Positions 12,466-23,475 of a stretch of 64,000 nt of DNA are shown here, in pieces. Below the pieces are notes generated by a model, which saw only the letters and a program-made list of their open reading frames with translations, was not told the origin of the DNA and searched no databases. Position 1 is the first letter of the stretch. The number at the start of each line of letters is the position of its first letter. Origin of the DNA: Cryptomeria japonica (lineage: Eukaryota > Streptophyta > Pinopsida > Cupressales > Cupressaceae). The translations under genes were made by a program, and so were the position numbers. Where the stretch lies: contig NC_081407.1 of assembly GCF_030272615.1 (NCBI RefSeq), positions 102,035,897 to 102,099,896 of the forward strand, written 5' to 3'.

Positions 12466-13545
12466 CTACCCTTTGAAATCAATCAGATCTACAATATTAA
12501 AAATGGGGGACAAAGAAACATTAGTAGGCAAATCAACTTTATAAGCATTAGACCCATACTTAGCCAAGATCTTGCAAGGGCCTATCCTCCTCATCTGAAG
12601 CTTTCTTGGAACTCCCTTTTGTAGCCTTGCCTTATTCAAATGAACCATCACATAATCCCCTATGGAAAACTGAACATCTCTCTTTGTAGCATCCACTCTT
12701 GCCTTGACTTTTTGAGAGGTATCTTGGAGAGCTTTCCTTACTTTCTCATGAACCTCCTTCATGGAGTGAGCCATGTCATCTACTATCCCACTCTTATGAT
12801 GCAAGTTAGTGATATCCCTCAACTCCATAATGCCCCTTGGATGCATACCATAAACAACTTCAAATGGACTTTTACCTGTAGACCGGTTAACACTGTCATT
12901 GTAGGCATATTCTGCTTGATGAATGAGTTGATCCCAACTCTGCCCATAGTCCTTTGTCAAGCATCTAAGCATGTTTCCAAGAGACCTGTTCACAACTTCT
13001 ATTTTGCCATCAGTTTGTGGATGATAAGTTGAACCAAAAGAGAGATTAGTACCCAATCTCTTCCATAATGTTTTCCAGAAATGTCCAAGAAACTTAACAT
13101 CTCTATCAAATACAATGCTAGTAGGCAAACCATGAATCCTAACAACTTCCTTGAAAAATAAATAAGAAATATGACTTGCATCATGTGTTGTTTTGCAAGG
13201 AATGAAGTGAACCATCTTGCTGAATCTATCAACTACTACAAAGATGCTATCAAATCTTGATTGAGTTCTAGGTAACCCTACTACAAAATCCATGCTAATG
13301 CAATCCCAAGGCCTATGTGGAATGGGAAGAGGCTGATACAAACCAGCATTAGAGGGGTTACCTTTTTCTTTCTGGCATACCAAGCACTACTCAACATACC
13401 TCTTGATGTCTCTCTGCATCTTAGGCCAATAATAGAACCTTTGAACTAGCTCTAAGGTCTTATTGAGACCAGAATGTCCACTTAAGAACCCATTGTTGTT
13501 CTGTTGAATGAGGTTCTCTCTCATAGAGCCCTGTGGAAAACACAA
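12466..13545 (-). pseudogene. Element A integrase
   Basis: The zinc-binding region is H-x3-H (LSGHSGLNKTLELVQ) followed by CLVCQKEKG, with an in-frame TAG (13389-13387) just before CLVC. The catalytic core has the first Asp in SMDFVVGLP, the second in VFDRDVKF (usually SDRD) and the Glu in TDGKIEVVNR, so the D,D,E triad is present. IGDYVMVHL and RRIGPCKILAKYG mark the C-terminal domain. Integrase inserts the cDNA into the genome. The 305-codon open part (13383-12466) is the longest intact stretch of A; stops at both ends make the copy non-functional. Confidence 0.9.
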
Positions 13546-14436
13546 CTATCCACCCTTGAATAACAAACCATCCTGCAAAGTGAAATCAGCATATGCACCA
13601 TGGAAGTTATTCTCAAAATCTTTACAAACTTTATAAGCTTCAGCAAAATCATTATCAGTAGGATACATGTCCTTGAAACTATCAATACCAATGCTTTGAA
13701 CTTGAATCTCATGAATATTTAACAACCTTCTACTCAAAGCATCTGCTACTTTATTCAATTGACTCTTCTTGTGCTTAAGAGTAAAAGTGTAAGCTTGTAG
13801 ATATTCTACCCATTTAACATGCCTATGATTCACTTTATCCTATGAGTTCAAGAAACTGAGTGCCTGATTATCTGTGTACACAACAAACTCTTTAGGAAGA
13901 AGATAGCATCTCCATTTCCTAAGTGCTTTTACTAATGCATAAAGTTATAAATCATAGGATGAGTACTTTTTCTTTACATCATTTCACTTTTCACTAAAGA
14001 ATGCAACTGGTCTATTTTCTTGACTTAAAACAGCTCCTACAACAATGTTACTAGCATCACATTCAATAGTAAAAAGCTTATCAAAACTAGGCAAAATGAG
14101 CACTGGTTGAGTAGCTACTTTAGTTTTCAATAATTCAAACCCCTTATTTTCTGCACTTGTCCATTGAAACTTTACCTTTACACCCCCTTTGATGGTGTCC
14201 AACATTGGAGCATGAATCTCACTGAATCCCCTGATGAGCTTTCTATAAAATTGTGCCAAACCATGGAAGCTTCTGACATCACTGGTTGTCTTAGGAGTTG
14301 GCCAACTGGTTATTGCTACAACTTTTGATTGATCCATTTTTAGATTGCCTCCTGATACAACAAAACCAAGATAGACCAATTCTTGCTTCATAAAATCACA
14401 TTTTTCAAGATTAATGGTTAGCTGTTCATCAGATAA
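13546..14436 (-). pseudogene. Element A reverse transcriptase thumb and RNase H
   Basis: Minus-strand text runs from [19 protein letters not shown] through [23 protein letters not shown], then the RNase H part with [27 protein letters not shown] and LNKVADALSRR. These are standard Ty3/gypsy RNase H landmarks with the metal-binding Asp residues in ECDAS and YTDNQAL. Three nonsense codons fall inside (TGA 13986-13984, TAA 13947-13945, TAG 13842-13840), and the segment ends at a TAG (13548-13546). No frameshift occurs. The domain would degrade the RNA strand during cDNA synthesis. Confidence 0.88.
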
Positions 14437-15210
14437 CTATTTCAAAACATTAGCTAAATACTGTAAGTGCTCTTCCTTAGTCTTGCTGAAAATAAGAATA
14501 TCATCTAAATATACTACAACAAATTTTCCAATGAAATCATGTAAAACTTCATTCATGAGCCTCATGAATATGCTGGGAGCATTAGAGAGTCCAAAAGGCA
14601 TGACTAGCCACTCATAGAGACCCTCATTCATTTTGAAAGTTGTTTTCCACTCATCCCCCTCTTTGATTCTTATCTGTTGGTAACCACTCTTCAAATCAAT
14701 CTTACTGAAATATTGTGCACCCCCCAAACAATCCATCAAATCCTCTATCCTAGGTATGGGAAATCTATATCTGATGGTGATTTTGTTTATGGCTTTGGAA
14801 TCTGTACAAAGTCTCCATGTACCACCCTTCTTAGGTGCCAACACTGTAGGTACTCCACAAGGACTAATGCTCTTCCTAATGAGCCCTTGGTCTAGGAGTT
14901 CTTGGATTTGTCTTGCTACCTCTTTATTTTGTTCAGGGGTCATTTTGTAGGCTGCCTTATTGGGCAAAGAGGCTCCAGGAATGAAGTCAATCTAATGGCT
15001 AATGGCTCTAGGAGGTGGTAAGGCTACAAGTGTACCATCACTGATTATTTGTTTGAAGTTATCAAGGATTTTCTGCACCTCATATGGTATCTCAACTTTC
15101 TTGTCTACCTTTTGTTCCTTAGGCTTCACTATGAGTGCAAATCCTACTCCTTCACCTTCTTCTAGTGTTTTTATGAACTCTTTCTCATTTACTAACAAGA
15201 TGTTAGGCAC
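14437..15210 (-). pseudogene. Element A reverse transcriptase palm
   Basis: The minus-strand frame shows [84 protein letters not shown] and the catalytic [10 protein letters not shown]. Spacing is normal for Ty3/gypsy. In-frame TAG codons at 14994-14992 and 14439-14437 interrupt it. The first Asp of the motif in KIDLKSGY and the YLDD pair are intact. Confidence 0.92.
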
Positions 15211-15612
15211 CTTATTTCTGCTCTCTCCTTCTTCAATGAGGGACTGAATCTGATAGTTTACTCCATCTTTCTAAAAAGGATAGGAGTTTCTTTCTCCATC
15301 ATGCTGTGCTTTTCGGTCAATTTGCCATGGTCTACCCAATAGTAGGTGGCAAGCATCCATAGGAAGGATGTCACATAGGATCCTATCTACATATCCCCCA
15401 ATGTGGAAATCTACACAAGCTTACTCATTTACCAACACATGTTGTCCCTTATTCAACCAGGTGACTTTGTATGGCTCCTTGTGTTGTATCCTAGGTAGTT
15501 TCAATTTGCTTACTGCTTCTTCTAATATAATATTATCTATGGATCCTGAATCTATGATCACCTTACATGCCTTTCCCATGATTTTACACTTAATCCTGAA
15601 CAATGCTCTTCT
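15211..15612 (-). pseudogene. Element A aspartic protease
   Basis: The active-site motif is VIIDSGSIDNII (near 15550), followed by the flap and the late motif ACHLLLGRPWQIDR. Protease would release Gag, polymerase and integrase from the polyprotein. TAA at 15423-15421 and TAG at 15273-15271 lie in frame. The segment is in the same frame as Gag and reverse transcriptase, so A was built as one continuous gag-pol reading frame. Confidence 0.85.
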
Positions 15613-16803
15613 CTATGAGGCCTCTGTACTATGTGGCTTCTTCATTAACACTCTCTTGATCATCAAGTTCTCACCATCTTCTAAAGCTAGGTTGTTCAGT
15701 GCTGAAGTTCTGGTATTACCTTCATCTTCTTGAACATAATTTACCTTCTTTTCACCTCCATAGGATGAACTAGGCTTCTCTAGGCATCTATAGGTAGGGT
15801 GGCCCAACTTTTGGTAGTTATAGCACTTCATGGTTGAGAAGTAGGACCCTCTCCTTGGTCCATTAGATCTACCTCTACTCGGGTTGCTTGATCCCCTTCC
15901 CCTATAGTTGGGTTTTCTCTAAGAATCCCCACTTTTCTCAATAAGTTTAGACTCTCCCTGGGACTGTTGATCTATGCTCCTTCCCCCAAAACTGCCTCTA
16001 TGGCCCCTACCATCTCTTTGCCTTCCTCTTCCTCTATTGTTTTGTTCTTTCTTTCTCCTACCTTTCTCTTCCACTTTAAGTGCCAATTGATAGCACTTGT
16101 GTACAGTTTATGGGCACCACAAGCTCATCTCTTCCTGGATGTTCCATCTTAACCCATTTAAGTACCTTGCCACTTTGATTCTCTCATCCTCTACTACTCT
16201 AGATCTCATGCACAGTTTCTGAAACTCTTCAGTGAAGCTATTGACATCTAGGTCTTTCTGTCTCAAGTTTTGTCTTTTCTTGTGAAGTTGTATTTCATAA
16301 TCTTCAGGAAGGTAGGTCTCTTTTATTTTGGCTACCATTTCCTTCTATTTGGCTAGTGGTTGCTTACCCTCTTTCACCCTTTCCTCGTGAATGAATTTCT
16401 ACCATGTTAAGGCTGCCCCTCTCAGCCTTGATTTTGCCACCTTAACCTTTTGTGCTTCAATCTCTCCATCACACTCAAAATGGTTTTCTAACCCTTTGAT
16501 CCACTCTATTAGAGCATCTGGATCCATCTTCCCACTGAAAAGGGCCACTCCTTCTAAGGTCTTACCACTCATATCTCTCAAGGCTTTCAAGAATGGTTCC
16601 TGTTCAATGATAGGGTCAGGTATGGGGACCTCATCTTCTATGGCCACCATTTTACCCTTATCACCAACCTTATCATGGACCTCCTTAGTTTTAACTTCTA
16701 CTTCAGCTAGTTTCATTGCCAATTGATTTAATCTGTCTCTGAGTGCCCTATTTTCCTCTTCTTGATCTTCAACCTTCTTGGCCAATTCTGCATTGGTCAC
16801 CAT
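15613..16803 (-). pseudogene. Element A Gag with zinc knuckle
   Basis: It starts at ATG 16803 (MVTNAELAKKVEDQEEE, a coiled-coil-like N-terminus), has the capsid-like stretch FSGKMDPDALIEWIKGLENHFE, then FTEEFQKLCMRSR, a basic Gly/Arg-rich linker and a CCHC-type knuckle CYNYQKLGHPTYRC. In the knuckle the second Cys is Tyr, a G-to-A change from the family form. Stops in frame: TAG 16401-16399, TAG 16347-16345, TAA 16110-16108, TAG 15921-15919, TAG 15615-15613. Gag forms the particle that packages element RNA. Confidence 0.85.
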
Positions 16804-16840
16804 GTTTGCCTAACGTGTCTTTCTCCTGAATCTTTTGTTG

Positions 16841-16853
16841 GCTCTCATACCAC
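16841..16853 (-). other. Element A primer-binding site (initiator Met tRNA type)
   Basis: Directly inside the 5' LTR the minus strand reads TAGTGGTATGAGAGCC. The canonical site complementary to the initiator-Met tRNA is TGGTATCAGAGCC, so this differs by one base (C to G). The position against the LTR end is exactly as expected. Confidence 0.85.
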
Positions 16854-16855
16854 TA

Positions 16856-19007
16856 TGATAGGGAGCTTGGTAGGTAAGCACTCATAAGGCTAGTTGCTCA
16901 AAAGGATCAATTTATTGACTAAGGACTTGTAAAGTCTATTGCACTTGACTATCCAATCTATCCTATTGTTGTCATGCCAAATCCTCAGTGGTTGGCTTGC
17001 CTAACAAACTCCCTTTTGGGTGATGTCTCTTGCCCATGCACAAAACTACTCAAAATACTTTCCCTTCCAACTACACTTGCTCATGCTTGGCTCTTGGGGC
17101 CTTCAATCTTTAGTTTCAATGTGTACTAGGGTCTTTCACCATGTAAATGTAGGGGCAGTGAGGTACTACTCACCTTTGGGTGCTTAAGATCTTGTTTTGA
17201 GGTCAAATGCCCTTAACTTACTCAAAGCCCTTAACAGGGCTCAACTACCCAAAATGAGGCTGCACACCATCTAGGAGTCCCAAAATACAATTGGTGGATT
17301 TCTTGGAATGTTTCCATCACATTTCATGAGTCACCAAGTTTCATTTTCTACCGGGTACATGAAATTTGCAAAAACTGTCAAAGTTGTGTGTTATGCAGCA
17401 AGGCTACTAGCCTGTGGTGGCCTAATTGGTCTTATTTTTCTTCCACTGATGAACGATGGTCCTTTCAACCACAAAGCATGTTTGGGATGGTTTTTTAGAG
17501 GTTCATACTCAAATATTTTTAAGGTTTAGCCCCCTATTAGTGTAGTTTTCAGACTGTCCACTTTTTATGGCATAAAAGGAGGGTTTAGTAGGGTTTTTAG
17601 TGCTTCTACCATGGTTTCTCTCCTTCAAAGATGTTTCAAACTCCCTAGATGTTTGGAAACCTCTACCACACCATATTGAAGCCTTCCCTACCTTTTTTGG
17701 ACTGGCATTTTGCCTACACTTGGCAAACAAGAAGAAAAACAGTCACTGTCACTGTCTTTTCACTGCATTTACCAGTCAACAACTTGTTTGTCTTTGGAAC
17801 CTGCAAGAATGAGGAGATTGGAAGATTGGAAGGTACCTCAATGAGGTATTAAAGCATTTACACTCCACCTATTACATTTCCTTCAAGATACAAGGCATGG
17901 ATTATGCTCTTCAAGCATTCCATTTAGCAAAATGACAACAAATTTCACAAAAATAGTGAACTCACTGTTTTGTCTACAAAATGAGAATGATTACAAGGTG
18001 TAAGATATTCTCACACATCAAGATGGTGTTTCAAATCCCTGATCACACTTCTAGATCTCTACCTCAATGATTTTTCTATTCCAAATTACTTTTGGATGAC
18101 AATCTTGAGTTTTAAACATGAACTAGCCTAGTTGCACCAACTTGCCTAGTTCACACTCAAATGCATCTTCAAACCATTCTTCTAGCACAAAAAGAGAGGA
18201 ATTTACATTATATACACATGGTTCAACTTGGAAGAATCCATTGGAGGGATCCCAGACCTGGATCAACCAAGTTGACACATTTTACAACTTCAAACCCTTG
18301 GCAGGGCAACAGATACACAGTTTACAAATATTTTTGAATGAACACCTTGCAAATGAAAAACCAATGAAATAGATAAATGAGAAGCATTAATACATCAAAA
18401 TATCAACTTCCAAGAAGGTACAGTATGGATTGTACAGCTACAGTACGGACTGCCCTTCAAAAAGAGAGAAAAACAGTCATAAAAGCCAAAAAAACTTGTT
18501 TTCTATTGAGTTTTCACTTGTAAATATAAAAACCAACCCTTAACAAGGAAAATGGAGGTCTTATATAGTTTCTCAAGTTGGTTTCCAAGCCCTTGTATGG
18601 ACATGAGGGTTCAAAAACTCATTTTGCACGAAAATGACAATTTTGACAACTTTCTTAAGCCAAAATGACAACTTTTTGTTGCTCAAAAAGGCATTTTTGA
18701 CCATCTAACCTCATCAACCTGTCTAAACACCTTAGATATGCTTAAAACCACTAAAAAAACATGTTTCAATGCTCTTGAAGACATTAGGAGATATTTTTGG
18801 CAATTTTGCACATTTTTGCCAAAAATTGTCAACTCAAGGCCTTAAATGCAAGATTTGATCTCTTAAGCCCAAAATGAGATCAAAACCACTTCAGATGACT
18901 CAAAAAAACCTAAAACAAGAAAAAAAACCTAACACAAGACTTTACAAACAAAAAAGCATAAAATACCCAAAAATGAAGTTTTGACTCAACTAGGTGCTCC
19001 TGCACCA
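16856..19007 (-). repeat. Element A 5' LTR
   Basis: This sister of 10039-12191 starts with TGATAGGGAGCTTGG and ends with CTCCTGCACCA on the plus strand. It is the promoter copy for the minus-strand element. Confidence 0.93.
18559..18568 (-). promoter_or_regulatory. TATA box of element A 5' LTR
   Basis: The minus strand reads CTATATAAGA; the equivalent site in the other LTR reads CTATATAAGG. It is the only TATA-like motif in this part of the LTR and is conserved between the copies. Confidence 0.5.
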
Positions 19008-19012
19008 ATAAC
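19008..19012. repeat. Target-site duplication of element A (ATAAC)
   Basis: ATAAC here repeats 10034-10038. The unoccupied right LTR of B has a single ATAAC at 39089-39093 in the same context, confirming the insertion point to the base. Confidence 0.95.
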
Positions 19013-19890
19013 TCTCATGGCTAAACTTCTGTAATGTTCATTTTTTACTTCCATAATCACTCATATGATGGTTCTACTCATCTATTGACCATGTGACATA
19101 TTTCTATTCACTATAGTTTGTGTTGTCATTAAATGACATCTTTTTCTGTCATTGAGTGATAATACATGGAATTTTGGATACAATTGTGTTCCTATTTAGT
19201 AGCTGATTAGTGTCACTCTGTGAATAGTGACATGTAAGCTGAGCTCAACCACTTCGGGAGCCCATTTTAACCCACATACATGATATTTCTAAAATGAAAT
19301 CCTATATATGCACATGAAGAAAACAAGTTAGAAAAAACAAGAAGTTCACAAAGCTTCTGATGATTTTGACATTCTGATAACTGATTCTCTTGTTGTTATG
19401 ATCTAATTCCTTCCTTCTGTAGTCTGATATACATGTGTATGAGTAGATTTGTTAGAGAAAATGAGATCATGATCTCTAACACACCTATCCTTCACCTCTT
19501 GCAGGCATTCTAGGTGCGCTAGGAGCATGAAAATACAAGATGCAACTTGATTCCATCAATGACTCATCGTTGAAAGGCAAGGAAAAATCCCCTTTTCTCT
19601 CTTTTCTATTTATCCATTTGTGTATCATTCTATTTATTGTACATTCTTAGTCATACCCATGACTTGTGTGGGTCATTACACATTTATGTAAATGAAAAGT
19701 TTCTTTCAAATGCAGTTTTAAATGTACATTATTGAAATAGATTGCATTCTGAAAATAATTCTTCATTTATATATTTAAGTTTAAATAAATGATGATGTAC
19801 AAGAATTGTTTTTGTGTACCTCTCTTTCATTTTATGTGTAATATCGATCATAGGCCTATCAAATTTTGATGGTTCAAAATTTAGATAACA
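19013..19890 (-). repeat. Element B left LTR, part beyond element A
   Basis: It aligns with 39094-39966, about 90% by eye, sharing for example GGATACAATTGTGTTCCTAT and AATAAATGATGA. It ends in TTTAGATAACA, the minus-strand LTR start TGTTATC. In the right LTR this end reads ATAATA, a C-to-T change. Confidence 0.88.
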
Positions 19891-20244
19891 TTTTGGTGAC
19901 CTATTAGGGGTGTTTGCCTACTAAACATATCAACTCGGACCAGTTGCCTTTAGTGTATCCATTGGGTGCAGAGTCTTGCCCTCTTTCTGAAATTTAGCTC
20001 TTTGAAACTCAACTGAAAATAGAAAATAGTAGATGAAACAAACAAAACTCTATAAAAGAGCCCTCAAGTTGTGCAAACAACTACTTATTGAATTAAACTA
20101 GCTAAAACTAAAATGGAAGATGTGCAGAAAATGCAGTTATGGAAAATAAGAAATGTGCAAAAGCACTTATTAGTTGAAAAATAAATCCTCAAAAACAAAG
20201 TTTGAGGTGGATCCTATTAACTGGTATGGGTAGGATTTCTCCAT
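19891..20244. other. Element B 3' untranslated region
   Basis: Between the LTR and the integrase C-terminus there is no open frame of note. No clear polypurine tract is visible next to the LTR; the best purine run on the minus strand, AGAAAGAGGGCAAGA, is about 90 bp away. On the plus strand the first bases read TTTTGGTGACC, which resembles the C/D primer site but is probably fortuitous given the coding orientation. Confidence 0.45.
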
Positions 20245-21250
20245 CTATCTTTGAAAACTAAATGCATTATGTTGTTTCTTCTCAGTGATTATATATGGGC
20301 CATCCCACATGGCATCAAATTTGGTATGCCTACTAGGTCTTCTTTTAAGTTCATCCCATTTGAAAATTAAGTCACCTTCATTGAAGGTCCTTGCTACTAT
20401 CTTTTTATCAAAATATTTATCAAAAGTCTTTTTCATCTGTGAATGGTGAATTTCTGGTTTCTTCCAACTCCATCAATTGAGCAAGCCTGATTTTCATTGG
20501 CTTATCCTCTAGCATTTCAAGTTCTTTTATATAACTGAGAGTTGGAAACTCTACTGATATTGGAAATTTGGCCTCTTCGCCATAAACTAGAACATAAGGT
20601 GAAAAACCTGTATCTCTCTTTGGTGTCATCCTATCAGCCCATAGGGCTAATTTTAGCTCTTCATGCCATTTGGTAAAGTAATCTATTGCAGTTAGGATCC
20701 ATTTATGTCCTGCACTTGAAAGTGGATTAATAGGCCCATTAAAGTCTAATCCCCATTTATAAAATGGTCGTTCTATTTGTATTGGCTGAAGTGGCAAAGC
20801 TGCAAGTCTTTTCTTTCCTACAAAAAGTGAGCATTTTTCACATTTTCTTACCCACCTTTATGTATCTTTGAACAAATTTGGCCAGTAGTAACCGACTCTC
20901 ATGATTTTCAGGGCTGTTGCTCTTGCAGCTAAATGATCTCCTATAGGTCCATTATGGAATTCTTCTAAAATTCTATCAATCTAATCTAGATGTATGTATC
21001 TGAGTATAACTCCATGAAAATATCTTTTATAAAGAACATTATCTATAATAGCATAAGAAATTGCTTGTAATCTATGATACCTTCTTTTAGATTTGTCCAA
21101 TCCTTTAGGGTAGTCACCTGTAAGTAAATAATGGATCATTTTTTGGATCCAATTAGGTTCAGAAACTGTGCTATCACCTATTGCATTTGTTTCTTCATCA
21201 GAGGCAACATCCTCTTTTTCATTTGTGAGTATAAGGGCAACTTGTTCTTC
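20245..21250 (-). pseudogene. Element B integrase with internal deletion
   Basis: The N-terminal zinc part is seen as DHLAARATAL, GYYWPNLFKD and RKCEKC (20850-20950), then LPLQPIQIERPFYKWGLDFNG with the first catalytic Asp and WILTAIDYFTKW. The next residues are HEELKLALWADRMTPKR, which normally lie about 100 residues later. The second Asp and the Glu of the triad are therefore missing. The join reads AAATGGCATGAAG, with TGG at the breakpoint, consistent with a microhomology deletion of about 300 bp that kept frame. The domain ends with FKWDELKRRPSRHTKFDAMWDGPY. The integrase cannot be catalytically active. Confidence 0.82.
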
Positions 21251-22480
21251 TGTTTGATGGTTGTTTTCTGCATCTTCTACCATTTGTTCACATAGACCTT
21301 TTCCTCTCACCAGTTTTATTACTTTAATGTCAACATCATACTCCATAACTTTGTTTATCCATCCTGCCCTCTTATCATTGATGTCTTTGTTAAGAAAAAA
21401 TTCCTTAACTGTAGGATGAGCTACTTGTAGATGAATTTTATTATTGGACAACATGTGTCTAAATTTTTTGAGGCTCCTAATAATTGCAAGTACATGCTTC
21501 TCTATGAAGGAATATCTTACCTCATAGTCCTACAATATATGGCTGAAAAATGCAATTGGCTGCTCTTGTCCTTCTTCATTTTGCTGACAGAGCATGGATG
21601 AGATAGTATCAACACCTCCAAAAGAATATAGTATGAAGTCTTATCAAAATTTGGATTAACTAGTGTTAGGGCTGATGCAAGTGCCTCTTTGATATCTACA
21701 AAACTTATGGTACCTTCCTTGGTCCATTTGAAAACCACACTTTTTAAGCATTATTTTTAGTGGCTGCAATAATGTTGAGATGTTGGGTATAAATCTCCTA
21801 ACAAAATTAATTCTCCCTATAAAACTTTGCAAGCCCTTTTTATGTGTTGGAAGTGGCAATGCTAGAATAGCTGTAATTCTTTCTGGGTCTATTGAAATGA
21901 TCAAAATGTTGGTCAACACTTCTTGAAAAAATAATAATATCATCTAGATATACAAGCATAAATTTATTAATAAGCCCTTTGAGAACCATATCCATTTCTC
22001 TCTAAAAAGTGGCTCCTGCATTAGACAGTCCAAATGGCATCTTTCTGTATGCCATTGTACCCCACTTAGTTGTAAATGCAGTTTTATGTTGATCATCTTC
22101 CTTTAGTACTAGAATTTGATTATAACATGAATATCCATCTAGTAAGGAAAATCTCTGAGAACCAGGAACCACTTGCAAAATCTACTCCATGGAGGGAAGT
22201 GGATAATGGTCCTTAAGTGAAGCAATGTTCAGATCATGAAAATCAACACATAACCTTATTTCACCATTTTTCTTTCTTACTAGTACAAAATTGGAAACCC
22301 ATGAAGTGTGCTTAATAGGATAAATGACATTACCTTCAATGAGTTTGTTCAATTCAACCTTCATTAAATGTTCAAGCTTGGGATTCAAGGGTCTTTGTTT
22401 CTATCTGATTGGCTTTGCATTTGGTTGTAACTCAATAGTATGTTGAGCAAGTGCAAGGTTAAAACTCTTCAAGTCTCTAT
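21251..22480 (-). pseudogene. Element B reverse transcriptase and RNase H
   Basis: Motifs on the minus strand: [58 protein letters not shown] and the catalytic VYLDDIIIFSR (near 21930). RNase H follows with VAHPTVKEFFLNKDIND and the tail LVRGKGLCEQM. The reading frame changes several times (frames differ among 22388, 21943, 21738 and 21454), so it is broken by indels as well as stops. Domain order relative to the extra RNase H upstream is unusual; see findings. Confidence 0.85.
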
Positions 22481-22639
22481 ACTCCCAAGAAAAAATATCA
22501 TTAAATTCTTGACAAAGTGAAATTAAAGCTTGCTATTCTGAACTATTACATACTTTCCCAAGCTTGAGCAACTTGCTATCATAGATCTGAATTTGCTCAA
22601 AATGATCTTGCTTGATTATCATGCTATTTTATTTCTTCT

Positions 22640-23302
22640 AGCATGATCATTAGAACTGAAAATTGATTCTAGGGTGACTAGACCCTTCAGTACTTTCTAT
22701 TTTTTGAGTTGCACTATCTGATCATCATACTGTTGCTGCAATTTTTATTTATTTCCAGTAGTAAAATATGTTTCTTGTATTAAGAAATTGATGATATGTT
22801 CATCGCTGTCAAACATTGGCCAATTTGTTATATTATCTAGTATAGATGGTCTAACTACCACTTTGACATACTGCTATATATGTACATTTTCTAATTCAAC
22901 AAGAACATCATATTGGGCCCCTAAAGAGGCTAACATATCAGCATGTTTATTTTGGTTCCTTGGAATTGATAGAAAATTAAAAGCATCAAAATCCTCTATT
23001 AAATCCCATGCTCTATGCTTGTACATTTTCAGCAAATCATTTTTTGTTACATGCAAATTTCTAATCTGATTTGTTACTAATTCAGAATCACCATATACTT
23101 GCAAGCATTTGATACCTTTCTTTCTGGCCCATTCTAGGCCATGAATTAGAACTTCATATTCTGCAACATTATTTGTTAGACTGAAAGTGAATCTGAAAGC
23201 TAAATAATACCTTTCTCCCTCTGGTGATATCAACATAGACCCTCCACCTGCAATGGTTTTACTCCTTGAACCATCAAAATATAATTTCCAAAGTTGATTA
23301 CC
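22640..23302 (-). pseudogene. Element B extra (archaeal-type) RNase H, upstream of reverse transcriptase
   Basis: The minus strand encodes LYFDGSRSKTIAGGGSMLIS, FTFSLTNNVAEYEVLIHGLEWA, QVYGDSELVTNQI and QNKHADMLASLGA. These are the four motifs of the additional RNase H found in Tat-type Ty3/gypsy elements, with Asp in YFDGS, Glu in AEYEVL and Asp in YGDSEL. It continues into VRPSILDNITNWPMFDSDE, a linker of the same families. A TAG near 22876 breaks it. In Tat elements this domain normally follows the polymerase RNase H; here it precedes reverse transcriptase. Confidence 0.8.
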
Positions 23303-23475
23303 TTACTGTTTTGGTTCTTTTTCCTTTCTTAATCAGATTCAATATAATTGCATCATGTTCATGAATTATATAGACTCCTAGCTTAGCTTAATCTATGTGA
23401 ACAAGAGGATCTATTTCATGATTTTTAATTGCCCATTTGTCTAAATTCATATCTGATATATCATCAATGGGTATA

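Larger units (their letters stand above)
10039..19007 (-). mobile_element. Element A: chromodomain Ty3/gypsy LTR retrotransposon, complete but decayed
   Basis: LTRs at 10039-12191 and 16856-19007 (2153 and 2152 bp) flank a minus-strand gag-pol region. Both ends are TG...CA, and the minus-strand LTR begins TGGTGCAGGAGCACC. Target duplications ATAAC lie at 10034-10038 and 19008-19012. The primer-binding site resembles the initiator-Met tRNA type, and a polypurine tract lies inside the 3' LTR. The host site is the left LTR of B; the intact site survives at 39089-39093 in the right LTR. Polymerase, integrase and C-terminal chromodomain place it among the chromoviruses, near the CRM/Reina/Galadriel group. 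Confidence 0.93.

Noticed and set aside
12214-16803. Reassigned or read-through TAG codons in element A
   Set aside because: TAA and TGA also occur in frame, a knuckle Cys is lost, and other elements in the window show unrelated decay. Deamination explains it without recoding.
19891-19915. TTTTGGTGACC after the left B LTR as a plus-strand primer site
   Set aside because: All B coding sequence is on the minus strand and a better primer site sits at the right LTR; the likeness to the C/D site is short.
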